Part shown: positions 1 through 5,672 of the stretch, one piece after another
Numbering within the stretch: the first letter of the stretch is position 1
How the letters are laid out: each line of letters opens with the position of its first letter
DNA from: Actinomycetes bacterium
GTDB taxonomy: Bacteria; Actinomycetota; Acidimicrobiia; Acidimicrobiales; Palsa-688
Direction of reading: 5' to 3'
DNA length: 8,712 bases
NCBI GenBank assembly: GCA_021808425.1
Contig: JAKBBS010000142.1
Location: forward strand, 1 to 8,712
Notes under the pieces: generated by a model
What the model saw: only the letters and a program-made list of their open reading frames with translations
Database searches by the model: none
What the model was told of the DNA's origin: nothing
Position numbers and translations under genes: made by a program

Positions 1-138
1 TCCGTCCTCCAAGCAGCCAGCCCCACCCAAGCCTGGATCCAGGTCACCGAGGGCAGCTCGATCGACTCGCAATCAGCGGTCCTCCTCAGCACCCACGACG
101 GCGTCCGGACCTGGACCCCCCTACAACCGTCCCCCTGA
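1..138 (+). CDS. C-terminal end of a BNR/YCF48-like repeat protein (partial)
   Basis: The first frame is open from the window edge to a TGA at 136-138 and gives 45 residues. The segment LLSTHDGVRTWTPL resembles the S-x-D-G-x-x-W signature of BNR/sialidase-like or YCF48-type beta-propeller repeats, which are often found in extracytoplasmic proteins. The 5' part lies outside the window, so neither the overall domain structure nor a signal peptide can be judged. It could be the chromosomal neighbour of the island or older cargo of it. It shows no similarity to anything else in the window. The match rests on one short repeat-like motif only. Confidence 0.45.
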   Translation, partial: SVLQAASPTQAWIQVTEGSSIDSQSAVLLSTHDGVRTWTPLQPSP

Positions 139-345
139 CCTGCCATCCGAGCCCATGGATGCCGACATAATCACTTTAGGCAACCTCAGACTCTCCAGCC
201 CAGCAGCGACTCGGTAGGCATACGCGGATTCCGCGCACGTTTGAGGGACCGGCCGCCGCGAGGCCGCTCCCCGTCAGGCCGTCACAGGCATCGTGCACAT
301 TACGGACAATGTCGCAGTCACGATCCGAGTGGCCGGGGTGTGATC
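139..345. other. Intergenic left boundary of the element stack
   Basis: No convincing gene is seen here. From about 265 the sequence can be aligned with the region just upstream of the intact rep: both contain GCCGTCACA followed a few bases later by GCACAwTACGGACA (about 277-311 here, 6211-6240 in element 3). Left of about 265 no similarity to the elements is seen. No copy of the rpsJ att sequence is present, so the outer end of element 1 is missing. Confidence 0.4.
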
Positions 346-1076
346 GTGCCCCGTGAGCGCTTCTACGTAGAGGTCGCCCCCGGGTTTGTGAGGCTGCGCC
401 ACCATCTCGGGCTGCACCCCAAGTTCGGCCGCGGTCAACTCGGCCCGCTCATGGAGCAGGTGGTCCGCCAGCTCGAGGACCTGGAGGAGGCCGGCGAGTC
501 GATCGAGTTCAACCGGCTCGACCCAGACGAGGAAGTGGAGATCCTGGCCGCCGAGGAACAGGCACGCCGCGAGAACGAGGAGCTCTTCCTCGACACGCTC
601 GATCCTGACGAGGTGGCCGACTACTTCGAGGCCAAGGAGCTCGAAGCGGCCAGGAAGGCAGCCCAAGAAAGGCTGGGGCGGGGTGCCAAGGGGATGTCGG
701 AGCGCAGCCGGCGGGAGATGTGGAGGTGGGTGCTGTCGCTGCCGTTCGAGATGCTCGGCGACCGGCCGCTATGGATCACGCTCACCTACCCGGGCGACTG
801 GCGGACCTGGGTCCCCGACGGTCCGACCCTGGAGCGGCACCGGCGAGCGTTCTTCTACGCCAACAACGACCACGTCGCCAAGTCGATGCGGCGCTCCGTG
901 ATCGCGGCCTACATGGCCGGCGAAGCGGCCAAGGCCGGCCAGAAGGTCCCGCCCGACGACTTCGGCACCGTTGGCCGCTACTTCGGCACTTCGGCTACCG
1001 CGCTGGGTTCAAGCCCACCGTCGACCTGCTCGAAGTCGACCCAGACGTAGGGGCGGACATGAACCGCCGACTCACC
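346..1076 (+). pseudogene. Element 1 rep pseudogene (HUH replication initiator, internally deleted and frameshifted)
   Basis: This is a clear homologue of the intact Rep at 6277-7608. The GTG at 346 aligns with its ATG (VPRERFYVEVAPG versus MPRERFFVEVAPG). Motif I, WITLTYPGDW, is intact. After ERHRRAF the reading jumps directly to FYANND: compared with the intact gene, 333 bp (111 codons, residues 170-280) are missing exactly in frame, taking the HIH metal-binding motif with them. The candidate catalytic tyrosine segment AAYMAGEAAK is retained. A one-base loss near 988 then shifts the frame. The other frame continues the match (GYRAGFKPTVDLLEV to NRRLT, ending at 1076), where it runs into an inverted int fragment. 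It cannot encode a working initiator. Confidence 0.85.
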
Positions 1077-1233
1077 ACGACAGCACCGCCGACTCGGTCA
1101 GGAACCTCGGATGAGAGACCCCGGCGAACGCGAAAAGCGCCGCCAGCTCTGCTTCGTACTGGCGGCGCGTATTCAAATTGTTGTAGCGCAGGTAGAACTC
1201 CCGGACGAGCGGCCCGTAAGCTACCGCGCGGTT
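1075..1233 (-). pseudogene. Element 1 int remnant (53 codons of tyrosine recombinase N-terminal domain)
   Basis: On the minus strand 53 open codons run from the att site to a TGG, followed by a TGA at the junction with rep. The piece includes NTRRQYEAELAALFAF and GVSHPRFLTESAVLSW, which matches the core-binding domain of the intact integrase ([29 protein letters not shown]). All catalytic residues are gone. A single deletion removed the 3' ends of both convergent genes and fused rep codon NRRLT to int codon LSW around 1075-1077. The frame of this fragment does not match the int start codon side of the att site: a TAG followed by CTTACG interrupts it. Confidence 0.8.
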
Positions 1234-1304
1234 AGTTCTGCTGTATCTTGACCCCTCTGGGGATCTACTTCCGTAGTTGCACGAACCCCCGGCTCCTCGG
1301 TCAT
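1221..1304 (-). CDS. Element 2 integrase start segment (5' part of an int gene split by its att site)
   Basis: An ATG at 1304-1302 lies 11 bases after the DUF2442 stop and behind a good ribosome binding site (GGAG, 1312-1315). It opens a frame reading MTEEPGVRATTEVDP and then, across the att core, GQDTAEL, before a TAG at 1221-1223. Element 3 has the counterpart at 3957, with RATT and then GDQDT in the same codon register relative to the core. In the excised circle this would be the integrase N-terminus. In the integrated state it is only a ~27-codon peptide. The matching catalytic part of element 2 (3350-3870) is broken, so this start no longer leads to an enzyme. Confidence 0.65.
   Translation of the reverse strand: MTEEPGVRATTEVDPQRGQDTAELTAR
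1232..1253. repeat. att copy 1, rpsJ-tail direct repeat (element 1/element 2 boundary)
   Basis: The bases TTAGTTCTGCTGTATCTTGA at 1232-1251 match the other two copies at 3870 and 8582. Read on the minus strand they spell (V)KIQQN-stop, the S10 tail, with CAG and AAC where rpsJ has CAA and AAT. The copy is followed by a small inverted repeat, CCCC-TCT-GGGG (1252-1262). It marks the left end of element 2 and the right end of element 1. Confidence 0.85.
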
Positions 1305-1315
1305 CTCACATCTCC

Positions 1316-1594
1316 TCAGACGGCTACGAGCGGGTGGGCTCGGGCCTGTTCGTACAGCGGCTCGGGCGCGAGATCCTCGCCGTTCGGCCAGGTGACGGTC
1401 CGAGCTTCAGGGTCCACCCGGACACGGGCGAAGTACTTCGGATCGCCGAGCGGCTCGAGAACGCCTCTCCACTCCTCCGCAGACAAATCCACATCTCCCA
1501 CCGTTCCGTCGCTGAACAGCAACCGGAGGACATGGTCGCGAATCACCGCTGCGCCCACGATGACCGGTAGGTAAGTCACGCTCACGAATGTCAT
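1316..1594 (-). CDS. DUF2442 domain protein
   Basis: This 92-residue protein has the DUF2442 pattern: a beta-rich start, FSDGTVGDVDLS (about residues 28-39), a GDPKYFARVRVD segment, and the hallmark TVTWPNGEDLAPEPLYEQA near the C-terminus. The ATG at 1594 is separated by one base from the stop of the upstream DUF4160 gene (TAACATG), so the two are translationally coupled. DUF4160-DUF2442 pairs are common in bacterial genomes and are often regarded as toxin-antitoxin-like, but their biochemistry is not firmly established. The gene ends 11 bases before the int start of element 2, the slot that hicAB occupies in element 3. No defects are seen. Confidence 0.85.
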   Translation of the reverse strand: MTFVSVTYLPVIVGAAVIRDHVLRLLFSDGTVGDVDLSAEEWRGVLEPLGDPKYFARVRVDPEARTVTWPNGEDLAPEPLYEQARAHPLVAV

Positions 1595-1595
1595 G

Positions 1596-1859
1596 TTATG
1601 GCAGGGGGGTGATCGAATGGATCGGCTGGCTGTCCCGGGCCAGCTCCCAGTTGGCGAGTAGCTCCTCCCGGTGAAGACGGGCCCACCACCGCACCAGGTT
1701 GAGCGCGCGACGCTCGAGTTCACCCGCGAGGACCACACCGTCGACGGAGATGGAGGCCTCGTGCTCGGCCTGGATGGCGTGGAAGTGCGGGACGGGATGG
1801 TCGCGCTCGTTCCAGTACATGTAAATCGCGATCCCGTAGAAGAAGCTCACCCGGGGCAT
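1596..1859 (-). CDS. DUF4160 domain protein
   Basis: This 87-residue protein matches DUF4160: PRVSFFYGIAIYMYWNERDH, followed by HPVPHFHA, then EHEASISVDGVVLAG, and LVRWWARLHREELLANWELA. The histidines of PHFHA are typical of the family. The ATG at 1859 is preferred because the family normally begins MPR[IV]S; a TTG at 1865 is the alternative. No strong ribosome binding site is seen. The stop is one base from the DUF2442 start. The family may act with DUF2442 as a toxin-antitoxin-like pair; which partner is toxic cannot be read from the sequence. Confidence 0.85.
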   Translation of the reverse strand: MPRVSFFYGIAIYMYWNERDHPVPHFHAIQAEHEASISVDGVVLAGELERRALNLVRWWARLHREELLANWELARDSQPIHSITPLP

Positions 1860-1872
1860 GGGCAAGATTCAG

Positions 1873-2090
1873 TCAGATAAGTGTGACCCTCACCTTCGTC
1901 GAGCCGACGCCGTGGGAGCGGGTACCGGTTCTCCCTGCTCCCGCATGGACTCGATGTGGAGCGGGATGACTTCGGCGATCAGACTCTCCACCGCGTCACG
2001 GCTTCTCCCGACCGCGACGCAGCCCGCAAGGTCCGGCACGTAGGCGCCCCACGCGTCTTCGTCCTGTTCGATGACGACGAGATACTCGGT
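1873..2090 (-). pseudogene. hicB: Element 2 hicB remnant (antitoxin without hicA or start codon)
   Basis: The frame from 2090 reads TEYLVVIEQDEDAWGAYVPD, then LAGCVAVGRSRD and LIAEVIPLHIESMREQ. This is very close to the intact HicB at 3954-4169 (TEYVVVFEHEGDAWGAYVPD). The position of the start codon holds CGG instead of ATG, and no in-frame ATG or GTG lies close by. Near the end the frame slips: the frame used ends at 1890, while a neighbouring frame continues the match (GSTKVRV) to a TGA at 1873-1875. No hicA is found upstream. It therefore looks like an orphaned, broken antitoxin left after loss of hicA, just before the DUF4160 gene. Confidence 0.75.
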
Positions 2091-2169
2091 CCGCTTTCCA
2101 CTGCCGGCCACGTCAGCCGCATGACTCCGGGCTCGACATTGCCCAAGGGCGAGAGGAGGCCCGCGTGCC

Positions 2170-2290
2170 ACAACGCCGATCAAACTCGTTTTGAGCCAAG
2201 CGGTCGCCTCCAGGCGACCGTGCGGAGCGCCGCCAAAGGCGGCGGGATCACCGACCTCCTGCCGCGAGACGGTGTGATCGGCACTGGGCC
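2170..2290. other. Conserved two-hairpin block, candidate replication origin (element 2)
   Basis: The segment around GAGCCAAGCGG (2193-2203) is strongly similar to 4475-4580 in element 3, although the flanking genes differ. It contains a perfect 8-bp stem CGGTCGCC-TCCA-GGCGACCG (2201-2220) and a second 7-bp stem CGCCGCC-AAA-GGCGGCG (2228-2244). The first stem differs from the element 3 copy at one position in each arm, and the two changes compensate each other. A conserved structured non-coding block in elements that carry an HUH Rep suggests the initiator's origin, but no nick site can be assigned. Confidence 0.5.
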
Positions 2291-2341
2291 TTTTGTGCTG
2301 ACTCTGACTCTGGACAGCATGGCCGAGGTGAGAACCGACGT

Positions 2342-2917
2342 CTAGGAGTCGCGAGGCGGCCCGTTCTGCGCTCGCTCTCGCTTTGTCCATCTCAGAGGGA
2401 CGTCAGTCAGAATGCAGGCGCATATCCACACGACGGTGCTTGCGGCCACTACGACACCGCCCACCGTCGGGTTAACTCGGGCGACCACCAGAGCGACGAG
2501 CTCGACAAAGATGATCGCTATCGCACCCCCGCAGGCCAGGGCGGAGCGGCGTCCCCATTGCTCGTCGTAGGGTGAATCGTCGGCCAAAGGATTTATGCGG
2601 ACTTCGACATAATCATTTCGTCGGAGAATCGGTGCAAGCACACGGCCCCCGCTTGGGCGGCAGTAGAGCGAAACTGAGCCGCCTTCGCCGATGGGCACAT
2701 CTACGGTCTTGCTCTTACACCAATCCAGTGTGAGCCTGATCTCGTGGACGCCGGGCTCCAAGGAGAAGGAACTGGCGGCTCCTTCGGCAACTCGGCCTCG
2801 CGCCGTTCCATCGATCCAGATCTTGTAGTCACGAAGTGAATCCCGACGCCCGTGACCGCGGACAACCGTGAGGGTTCCACTATTCGTCGTGCCGTGCTCT
2901 TCGAAGTGTCGGTCCAT
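2342..2917 (-). CDS. Unrecognised membrane protein with an N-terminal beta-rich domain
   Basis: The product has 191 residues if the ATG at 2917 is used; a TTG at 2977 would add 20. The first ~100 residues (GTLTVVRGHGRRDSL, DYKIWIDGTARGRVAEG, SLEPGVHEIRLTLDW, then CKSKTVDVPIGEGGSVSL) look like a compact beta-sandwich of the PEGA-like kind. Two hydrophobic stretches follow, starting at SALACGGAIAIIFVELVALV and GGVVVAASTVVWICACIL, ending in a basic tail. It lies between the hairpin block and the rep remnant of element 2, where element 3 has different membrane cargo on the other strand. No function is recognised. It appears intact although its element is defective. Confidence 0.7.
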   Translation of the reverse strand: MDRHFEEHGTTNSGTLTVVRGHGRRDSLRDYKIWIDGTARGRVAEGAASSFSLEPGVHEIRLTLDWCKSKTVDVPIGEGGSVSLYCRPSGGRVLAPILRRNDYVEVRINPLADDSPYDEQWGRRSALACGGAIAIIFVELVALVVARVNPTVGGVVVAASTVVWICACILTDVPLRWTKRERAQNGPPRDS

Positions 2918-3016
2918 CTGAGCGCGAACACTACAGCCCCCTTCCCTCCGCAACCGAAGAAGTCGGATTGGTCCCAATGACGACCCTTATGCGAAGGGAA
3001 GATCGTAAAGCCCCGG

Positions 3017-3358
3017 CTCACCCGCCTGGGCAACCAGAACGTCCGCCGGCACGGCAAGCACCAGGGACGGTGGTGGACCCCGCCCGTCAGCCAGGTCTTC
3101 GGCGGCGAGACGGCGACCGAGATGCTGCGCTGGTGGTCACAGATCGTCACCGACGGCACCGTCGAGAATCACGCCCGACGCGGGGTCAACGTCCGCACCG
3201 TCTTCTTCGCCAAGGACGACCAGGTGGCCACCAAGACTCGGCGGGCCGCCATTGCCGCCTACATGGCCGGCGAGGCGTCAAAGGCCAAGCAGAAGGCGCC
3301 GCCCGACGGGTTCGGCACAGTCGGCCGCTACTTCGGCACCTTCGGCTCCACATCGTGA
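3017..3358 (+). pseudogene. Element 2 rep remnant (central-to-C-terminal piece)
   Basis: From 3017 the frame reads LTRLGNQNVRRHGKHQGRWW, which matches residues around 230-250 of the intact Rep, and continues through RRGVNVRTVFFAKDDQV and AAYMAGEASKAKQK to GRYFGTFG at about 3349. The N-terminal half with motif I and the HIH motif is missing; the sequence changes abruptly near 3010 to the upstream region of the membrane gene. At about 3349 it meets an int fragment on the opposite strand, so the 3' end of rep is also lost. The candidate tyrosine segment is kept, but the remnant cannot initiate replication. Confidence 0.85.
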
Positions 3359-3870
3359 AGGTGCAGATCGCCCATGCGGAGGTGGATAATCTCCGCCGAA
3401 CGCATGCCGGCCAGCCCGAGCCAGACGAGCACGTCGTCCCGCACGCCCAGGTCGGTCCCGTCACGGCAGGCGCCGATCAGCTGCTCGAACGCCTCGGCGT
3501 GACTCAGCCATCGGGCCGGCCGGACGCTCTGGACCTTGCCGTAAAGTCGGGGAATCTGCCGAAGCGGGTTATCCCTGCCCATGAGCGCCTCCACCAGCGC
3601 GGGATCGGCGTACCCCTGACGAACGCACCAGCGCAGGAAGGTGCAGGCACGAGCGAGCCGGTTGCGGACGGTGTTGTTGGCCCGGAACGAACCGCACCAT
3701 GCGAGGACCGCCGACTCGGTCAGCTCCCGGGGATGCTCCACGCCGGCATGGTGGCGACAGCTCCGCCTCGTACTGCCGCCGGGTGCCGGCGTTGCTTTAG
3801 CGGTGAGTGAACTCTCGAATGAGAGCCAGCCGCTGGGAAGGATCGTAAGCTAATGAAAGGGATCGAGATT
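3350..3870 (-). pseudogene. Element 2 int remnant (tyrosine recombinase, catalytic part lost)
   Basis: The best preserved part reads from 3741 towards 3350: GVEHPRELTESAVLAW, RANNTVRNRLARACTFLRWC, then WLGLAGMRSAEIIHLRMGDL, which contains the first catalytic arginine of tyrosine recombinases. It stops at LHLHDVE. The lysine, HxxR, LGH and tyrosine motifs are deleted together with the end of rep. Between 3741 and the att site the N-terminal domain is still recognisable in other frames (SQRLALIREFTHR, then a TAA, then NAGTRRQYEAELS), so there is at least one frameshift and one in-frame stop. As in element 1, a TAG followed by CTTACG lies between the att core and the gene body. Confidence 0.85.
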
Positions 3871-3957
3871 TAGTTCTGCTGTATCTTGATCCCCTGAAAG
3901 GGGATATACAACCGTAGTTGCACGAGCCTCGTCAGATACCTCGTTTTCAACGCTCAC
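3850..3957 (-). CDS. int: Element 3 integrase start segment (5' part of int, cut off by integration)
   Basis: A GTG at 3957-3955 overlaps the hicB stop in a GTGA and opens a frame reading VSVENEVSDEARATTVVYPL, then SGDQDT, which ends exactly at the inner edge of the 12-bp att core (3880). Joining 3880 to 8591, as in the excised circle, continues the same frame into the integrase body (TELIRLFAS and onward), with no stop, for 354 residues in all. In the integrated chromosome the frame instead runs into element 2 and stops at 3850-3852, giving a 35-residue peptide. Element 2 has the equivalent segment at 1221-1304. The recombined reading is inferred from the two ends; the circle itself is not in the window. 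Confidence 0.8.
   Translation of the reverse strand: MSVENEVSDEARATTVVYPLSGDQDTAELNLDPFH
3870..3891. repeat. att copy 2, rpsJ-tail direct repeat (element 2/element 3 boundary)
   Basis: TTAGTTCTGCTGTATCTTGA at 3870-3889 is identical over 20 bases to the copy at 1232 and matches the rpsJ copy at 8582 with two differences. The block TGTATCTTGATC (3880-3891) is identical to 8592-8603 and is the likely crossover region of element 3. On the minus strand it encodes IKIQQN-stop, the S10 tail, with two synonymous codon changes. An inverted repeat CCCC-TGAAA-GGGG (3891-3903) follows on the element 3 side. Confidence 0.9.
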
Positions 3958-4169
3958 GCGACTCGCACTTTCGTCGACCCGGTCGTGGTCGGAGGCGGTG
4001 CTGCCTCGCCGTGCGCCCGTAGTGACTCGATGTGAAGCGGGATGGCCTCGGCGATGAGCTTCTCGACCTCTTCACGGTTCTCGCCGACAGCAACGCAGCC
4101 GGGAAGGTCGGGAACGTACGCGCCCCATGCGTCTCCCTCGTGCTCAAAGACTACGACGTACTCAGTCAC
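3954..4169 (-). CDS. hicB: HicB-type antitoxin
   Basis: This 71-residue protein has the HicB fold pattern: MTEYVVVFEHEGDAWGAYVP, DLPGCVAVGENREEV, then an amphipathic helix LIAEAIPLHIESLRAHGE. This is the partial RNase H-like fold that binds and neutralises HicA. The ATG overlaps the hicA stop in an ATGA (4166-4169). At the other end the TGA overlaps the GTG of the int start segment (3954-3957). HicB proteins often repress their own operon; in the excised form that would also govern int. After the helix there is a short proline/threonine-rich tail and no obvious long DNA-binding domain. It appears intact. Confidence 0.93.
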   Translation of the reverse strand: MTEYVVVFEHEGDAWGAYVPDLPGCVAVGENREEVEKLIAEAIPLHIESLRAHGEAAPPPTTTGSTKVRVA

Positions 4170-4366
4170 GCTGTTCCCTTTCCCGACCTACCGGCTTGCC
4201 GCCAGATCGAGGCCAGCGTACCCCTGGGCACCTCGTCGCTGGGCTTGCCGGCGACCGTCACTGTTCCCAGACGATCCGGATGACGGAACTGGCGGTGAGA
4301 CCCGGTCTGCCTGTCGAGGCGCCATCCGTCGCGCTCCAGGATCTGGATCACCTCTCGTACCTTCAC
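4166..4366 (-). CDS. hicA: HicA-type mRNA interferase toxin
   Basis: This 66-residue protein shows the HicA double-stranded-RNA-binding-like fold: VREVIQILERDGWRLDRQ, then TGSHRQFRHPD with the conserved histidine at residue 24, and LGTVTVAGKPSDEVPRGTL. HicA toxins cleave mRNA and are held in check by HicB encoded directly downstream. The GTG at 4366 is chosen because it gives the usual V/K-start of the family and full length; the ribosome binding site is weak. It is the first gene of the coupled hicA-hicB-int series. The pair probably stabilises the element after integration or as a circle. Confidence 0.93.
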   Translation of the reverse strand: MKVREVIQILERDGWRLDRQTGSHRQFRHPDRLGTVTVAGKPSDEVPRGTLASIWRQAGRSGKGTA

Positions 4367-4474
4367 GATCTGAGGCTAGGAACGCCCTGTGACGGTTACG
4401 TCTGGCCAGATGCTCGGCCGCCCGCTGGGCCAGTTCCTGATCGCGCTCTCCATGCTCCCGCAGCCATCCACGCT

Positions 4475-4580
4475 GTTCAAACTTGTCCCGAGCCAAGCGG
4501 CCGCCTCCAGGCGGCCGTGCGGAGCGACGCCGAAGGCGGCGGAACCACGATCTGCTGCCCGAGGGATGAGGTTGGCCTCG
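4475..4580. other. Conserved two-hairpin block, candidate replication origin (element 3)
   Basis: This is the counterpart of 2170-2290. It has an 8-bp perfect stem CGGCCGCC-TCCA-GGCGGCCG (4498-4517), preceded by GAGCCAAG and followed by TGCGGAGCG, then a shorter stem CGCC-GAA-GGCG (4528-4538). The surrounding interval 4367-4621 has no convincing gene and also separates hicA from the divergent membrane gene, so it must hold their promoters. An origin for the element's Rep is the favoured reading. A Rho-independent terminator is less likely because no run of T follows either stem on either strand. Confidence 0.5.
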
Positions 4581-4621
4581 CGGACTTCGGCTCGGGTTTG
4601 CCAGCGCCGATACTGGGATCG

Positions 4622-5197
4622 ATGAATGGCGCACCCGGTCGATACCGGACCCCCAGATCGGCCGCTGCCGCGGCCGGCGCCGCCCTCGGACTGACCCTTG
4701 TCGCCCTCAGCTACATTCCCGGCCAGCCCGTCTATCCAAGTTGGCTCGTGGGGGTTCTCTTCGTTTCGATCTTCCCGCTTTTCGGGTGGGCGGTGATCGA
4801 CCGATCGATCGGTCAGGCTCGGAGACCCCGCCGCCGATGGAACGACTTCAGCGGCATCAGTAACCAGGATTACAACCGGATGTGGGCTCCATTCCTCGAT
4901 GCTCTCAAGCGCCATAAGGGCAAGCTATTCGTGGCGGGCGTCGTTGTGGTCGGTCTTTGGGCGATCATGATGTCGTCGATCCTTACCATCCAGGGGCAGC
5001 CGGAAGACGATCAAGTCGGCTACTACCTCAACGACCACGGGAGCCGAATCCCCGTTAGCCACGCAGGTTACGAGGCCGCACTCGCGAAACAGGACAGACT
5101 CTTCGCGGCCGGCGCCACTCTCTTCCTACTCGTCGCTGGCGCTCTGACCGCCTACAAGCCTCGACCCCCGATACCACGAGAATCGTTTCCCGGTTAG
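4622..5197 (+). CDS. Unrecognised four-segment membrane protein (element 3 cargo)
   Basis: This 191-residue protein starts at the ATG at 4622 (a weak GGGA lies upstream); the open frame extends further left but overlaps hicAB and the hairpin block and lacks coding character there. Hydrophobic segments lie at about residues 14-31, 41-59, 102-121 and 160-178. Between the third and fourth is an extracytoplasmic-looking loop with YYLNDHGSRIPVSHAGYEAA and KQDRLF, a pattern I associate with uncharacterised actinobacterial membrane proteins. Two basic and aromatic stretches (RRPRRRWNDF) lie in the second loop. Convergent with the next minus-strand gene, 57 bp apart. No enzymatic motif is seen; function unknown. 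Confidence 0.7.
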   Translation: MNGAPGRYRTPRSAAAAAGAALGLTLVALSYIPGQPVYPSWLVGVLFVSIFPLFGWAVIDRSIGQARRPRRRWNDFSGISNQDYNRMWAPFLDALKRHKGKLFVAGVVVVGLWAIMMSSILTIQGQPEDDQVGYYLNDHGSRIPVSHAGYEAALAKQDRLFAAGATLFLLVAGALTAYKPRPPIPRESFPG

Positions 5198-5254
5198 AAC
5201 TTTCCTCGCCCTGGCGGATCCCGCGTTGAGTCTCATGTTGGTAGATCTCGCGTC

Positions 5255-5659
5255 TCAGGTGCGTGGCTGATTCGGCGATGAGTGATCTGCGCCTCGCGAT
5301 GCCCTCCGGAAGCCGGCACGCCACATCATGTAGCTGCCGAGACCAACGGAGAGGATCACAGCGCAAGCGGCCTTCCAGACAGAATGGCCAGCTCCGCCCA
5401 AAAAGGCTCCGGTGAGCACAGCTCCTCCCGTGAGCATGCCGACCATCCAGGCGATCCACGTTGGCGCACCGATCTCCACAGCCCGCTTGCGAGCGAACTT
5501 CGCCCCTATCGCAGTCCTCCACACCGGGATAAGCAACATGAGCGCCAGGAAGACGATGATCGCTATGAACACTGTCCGCCATAATGCCCGATCCGCCCTC
5601 GGGGAGCGGCGCTCGTGGAGCTGCGATGACGCTCGTAGGCCGTCACAGCCGTACGGCAC
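5255..5659 (-). CDS. Small three-segment membrane protein (element 3 cargo)
   Basis: With the GTG at 5659 the product has 134 residues. This start is chosen because it lies 13 bases after the stop of the upstream lipoprotein gene, behind GAGGAG; an ATG at 5740 would overlap that gene by 68 bp and has no ribosome binding site. Hydrophobic stretches lie at about residues 29-47 (TVFIAIIVFLALMLLIPVW), 68-90 and 94-113, with basic residues between the first two (KFARKR). No family is recognised. It probably forms a two-gene unit with the lipoprotein gene. A holin-like or immunity-like role is possible but nothing in the sequence decides it. Confidence 0.6.
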   Translation of the reverse strand: MPYGCDGLRASSQLHERRSPRADRALWRTVFIAIIVFLALMLLIPVWRTAIGAKFARKRAVEIGAPTWIAWMVGMLTGGAVLTGAFLGGAGHSVWKAACAVILSVGLGSYMMWRAGFRRASRGADHSSPNQPRT

Positions 5660-5672
5660 AGCAGGAATCTCC

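Noticed and set aside
4376..4634. Possible small minus-strand gene upstream of hicA (HGERDQELAQRAAEHLARR).
   Set aside because: The helix-like stretch has no suitable start codon and overlaps the conserved hairpin block; not supportable as a gene.
4127..5197. A 356-residue plus-strand protein starting inside hicB.
   Set aside because: The first 165 codons are antisense to hicAB and cross the hairpin block; the membrane protein begins at 4622.
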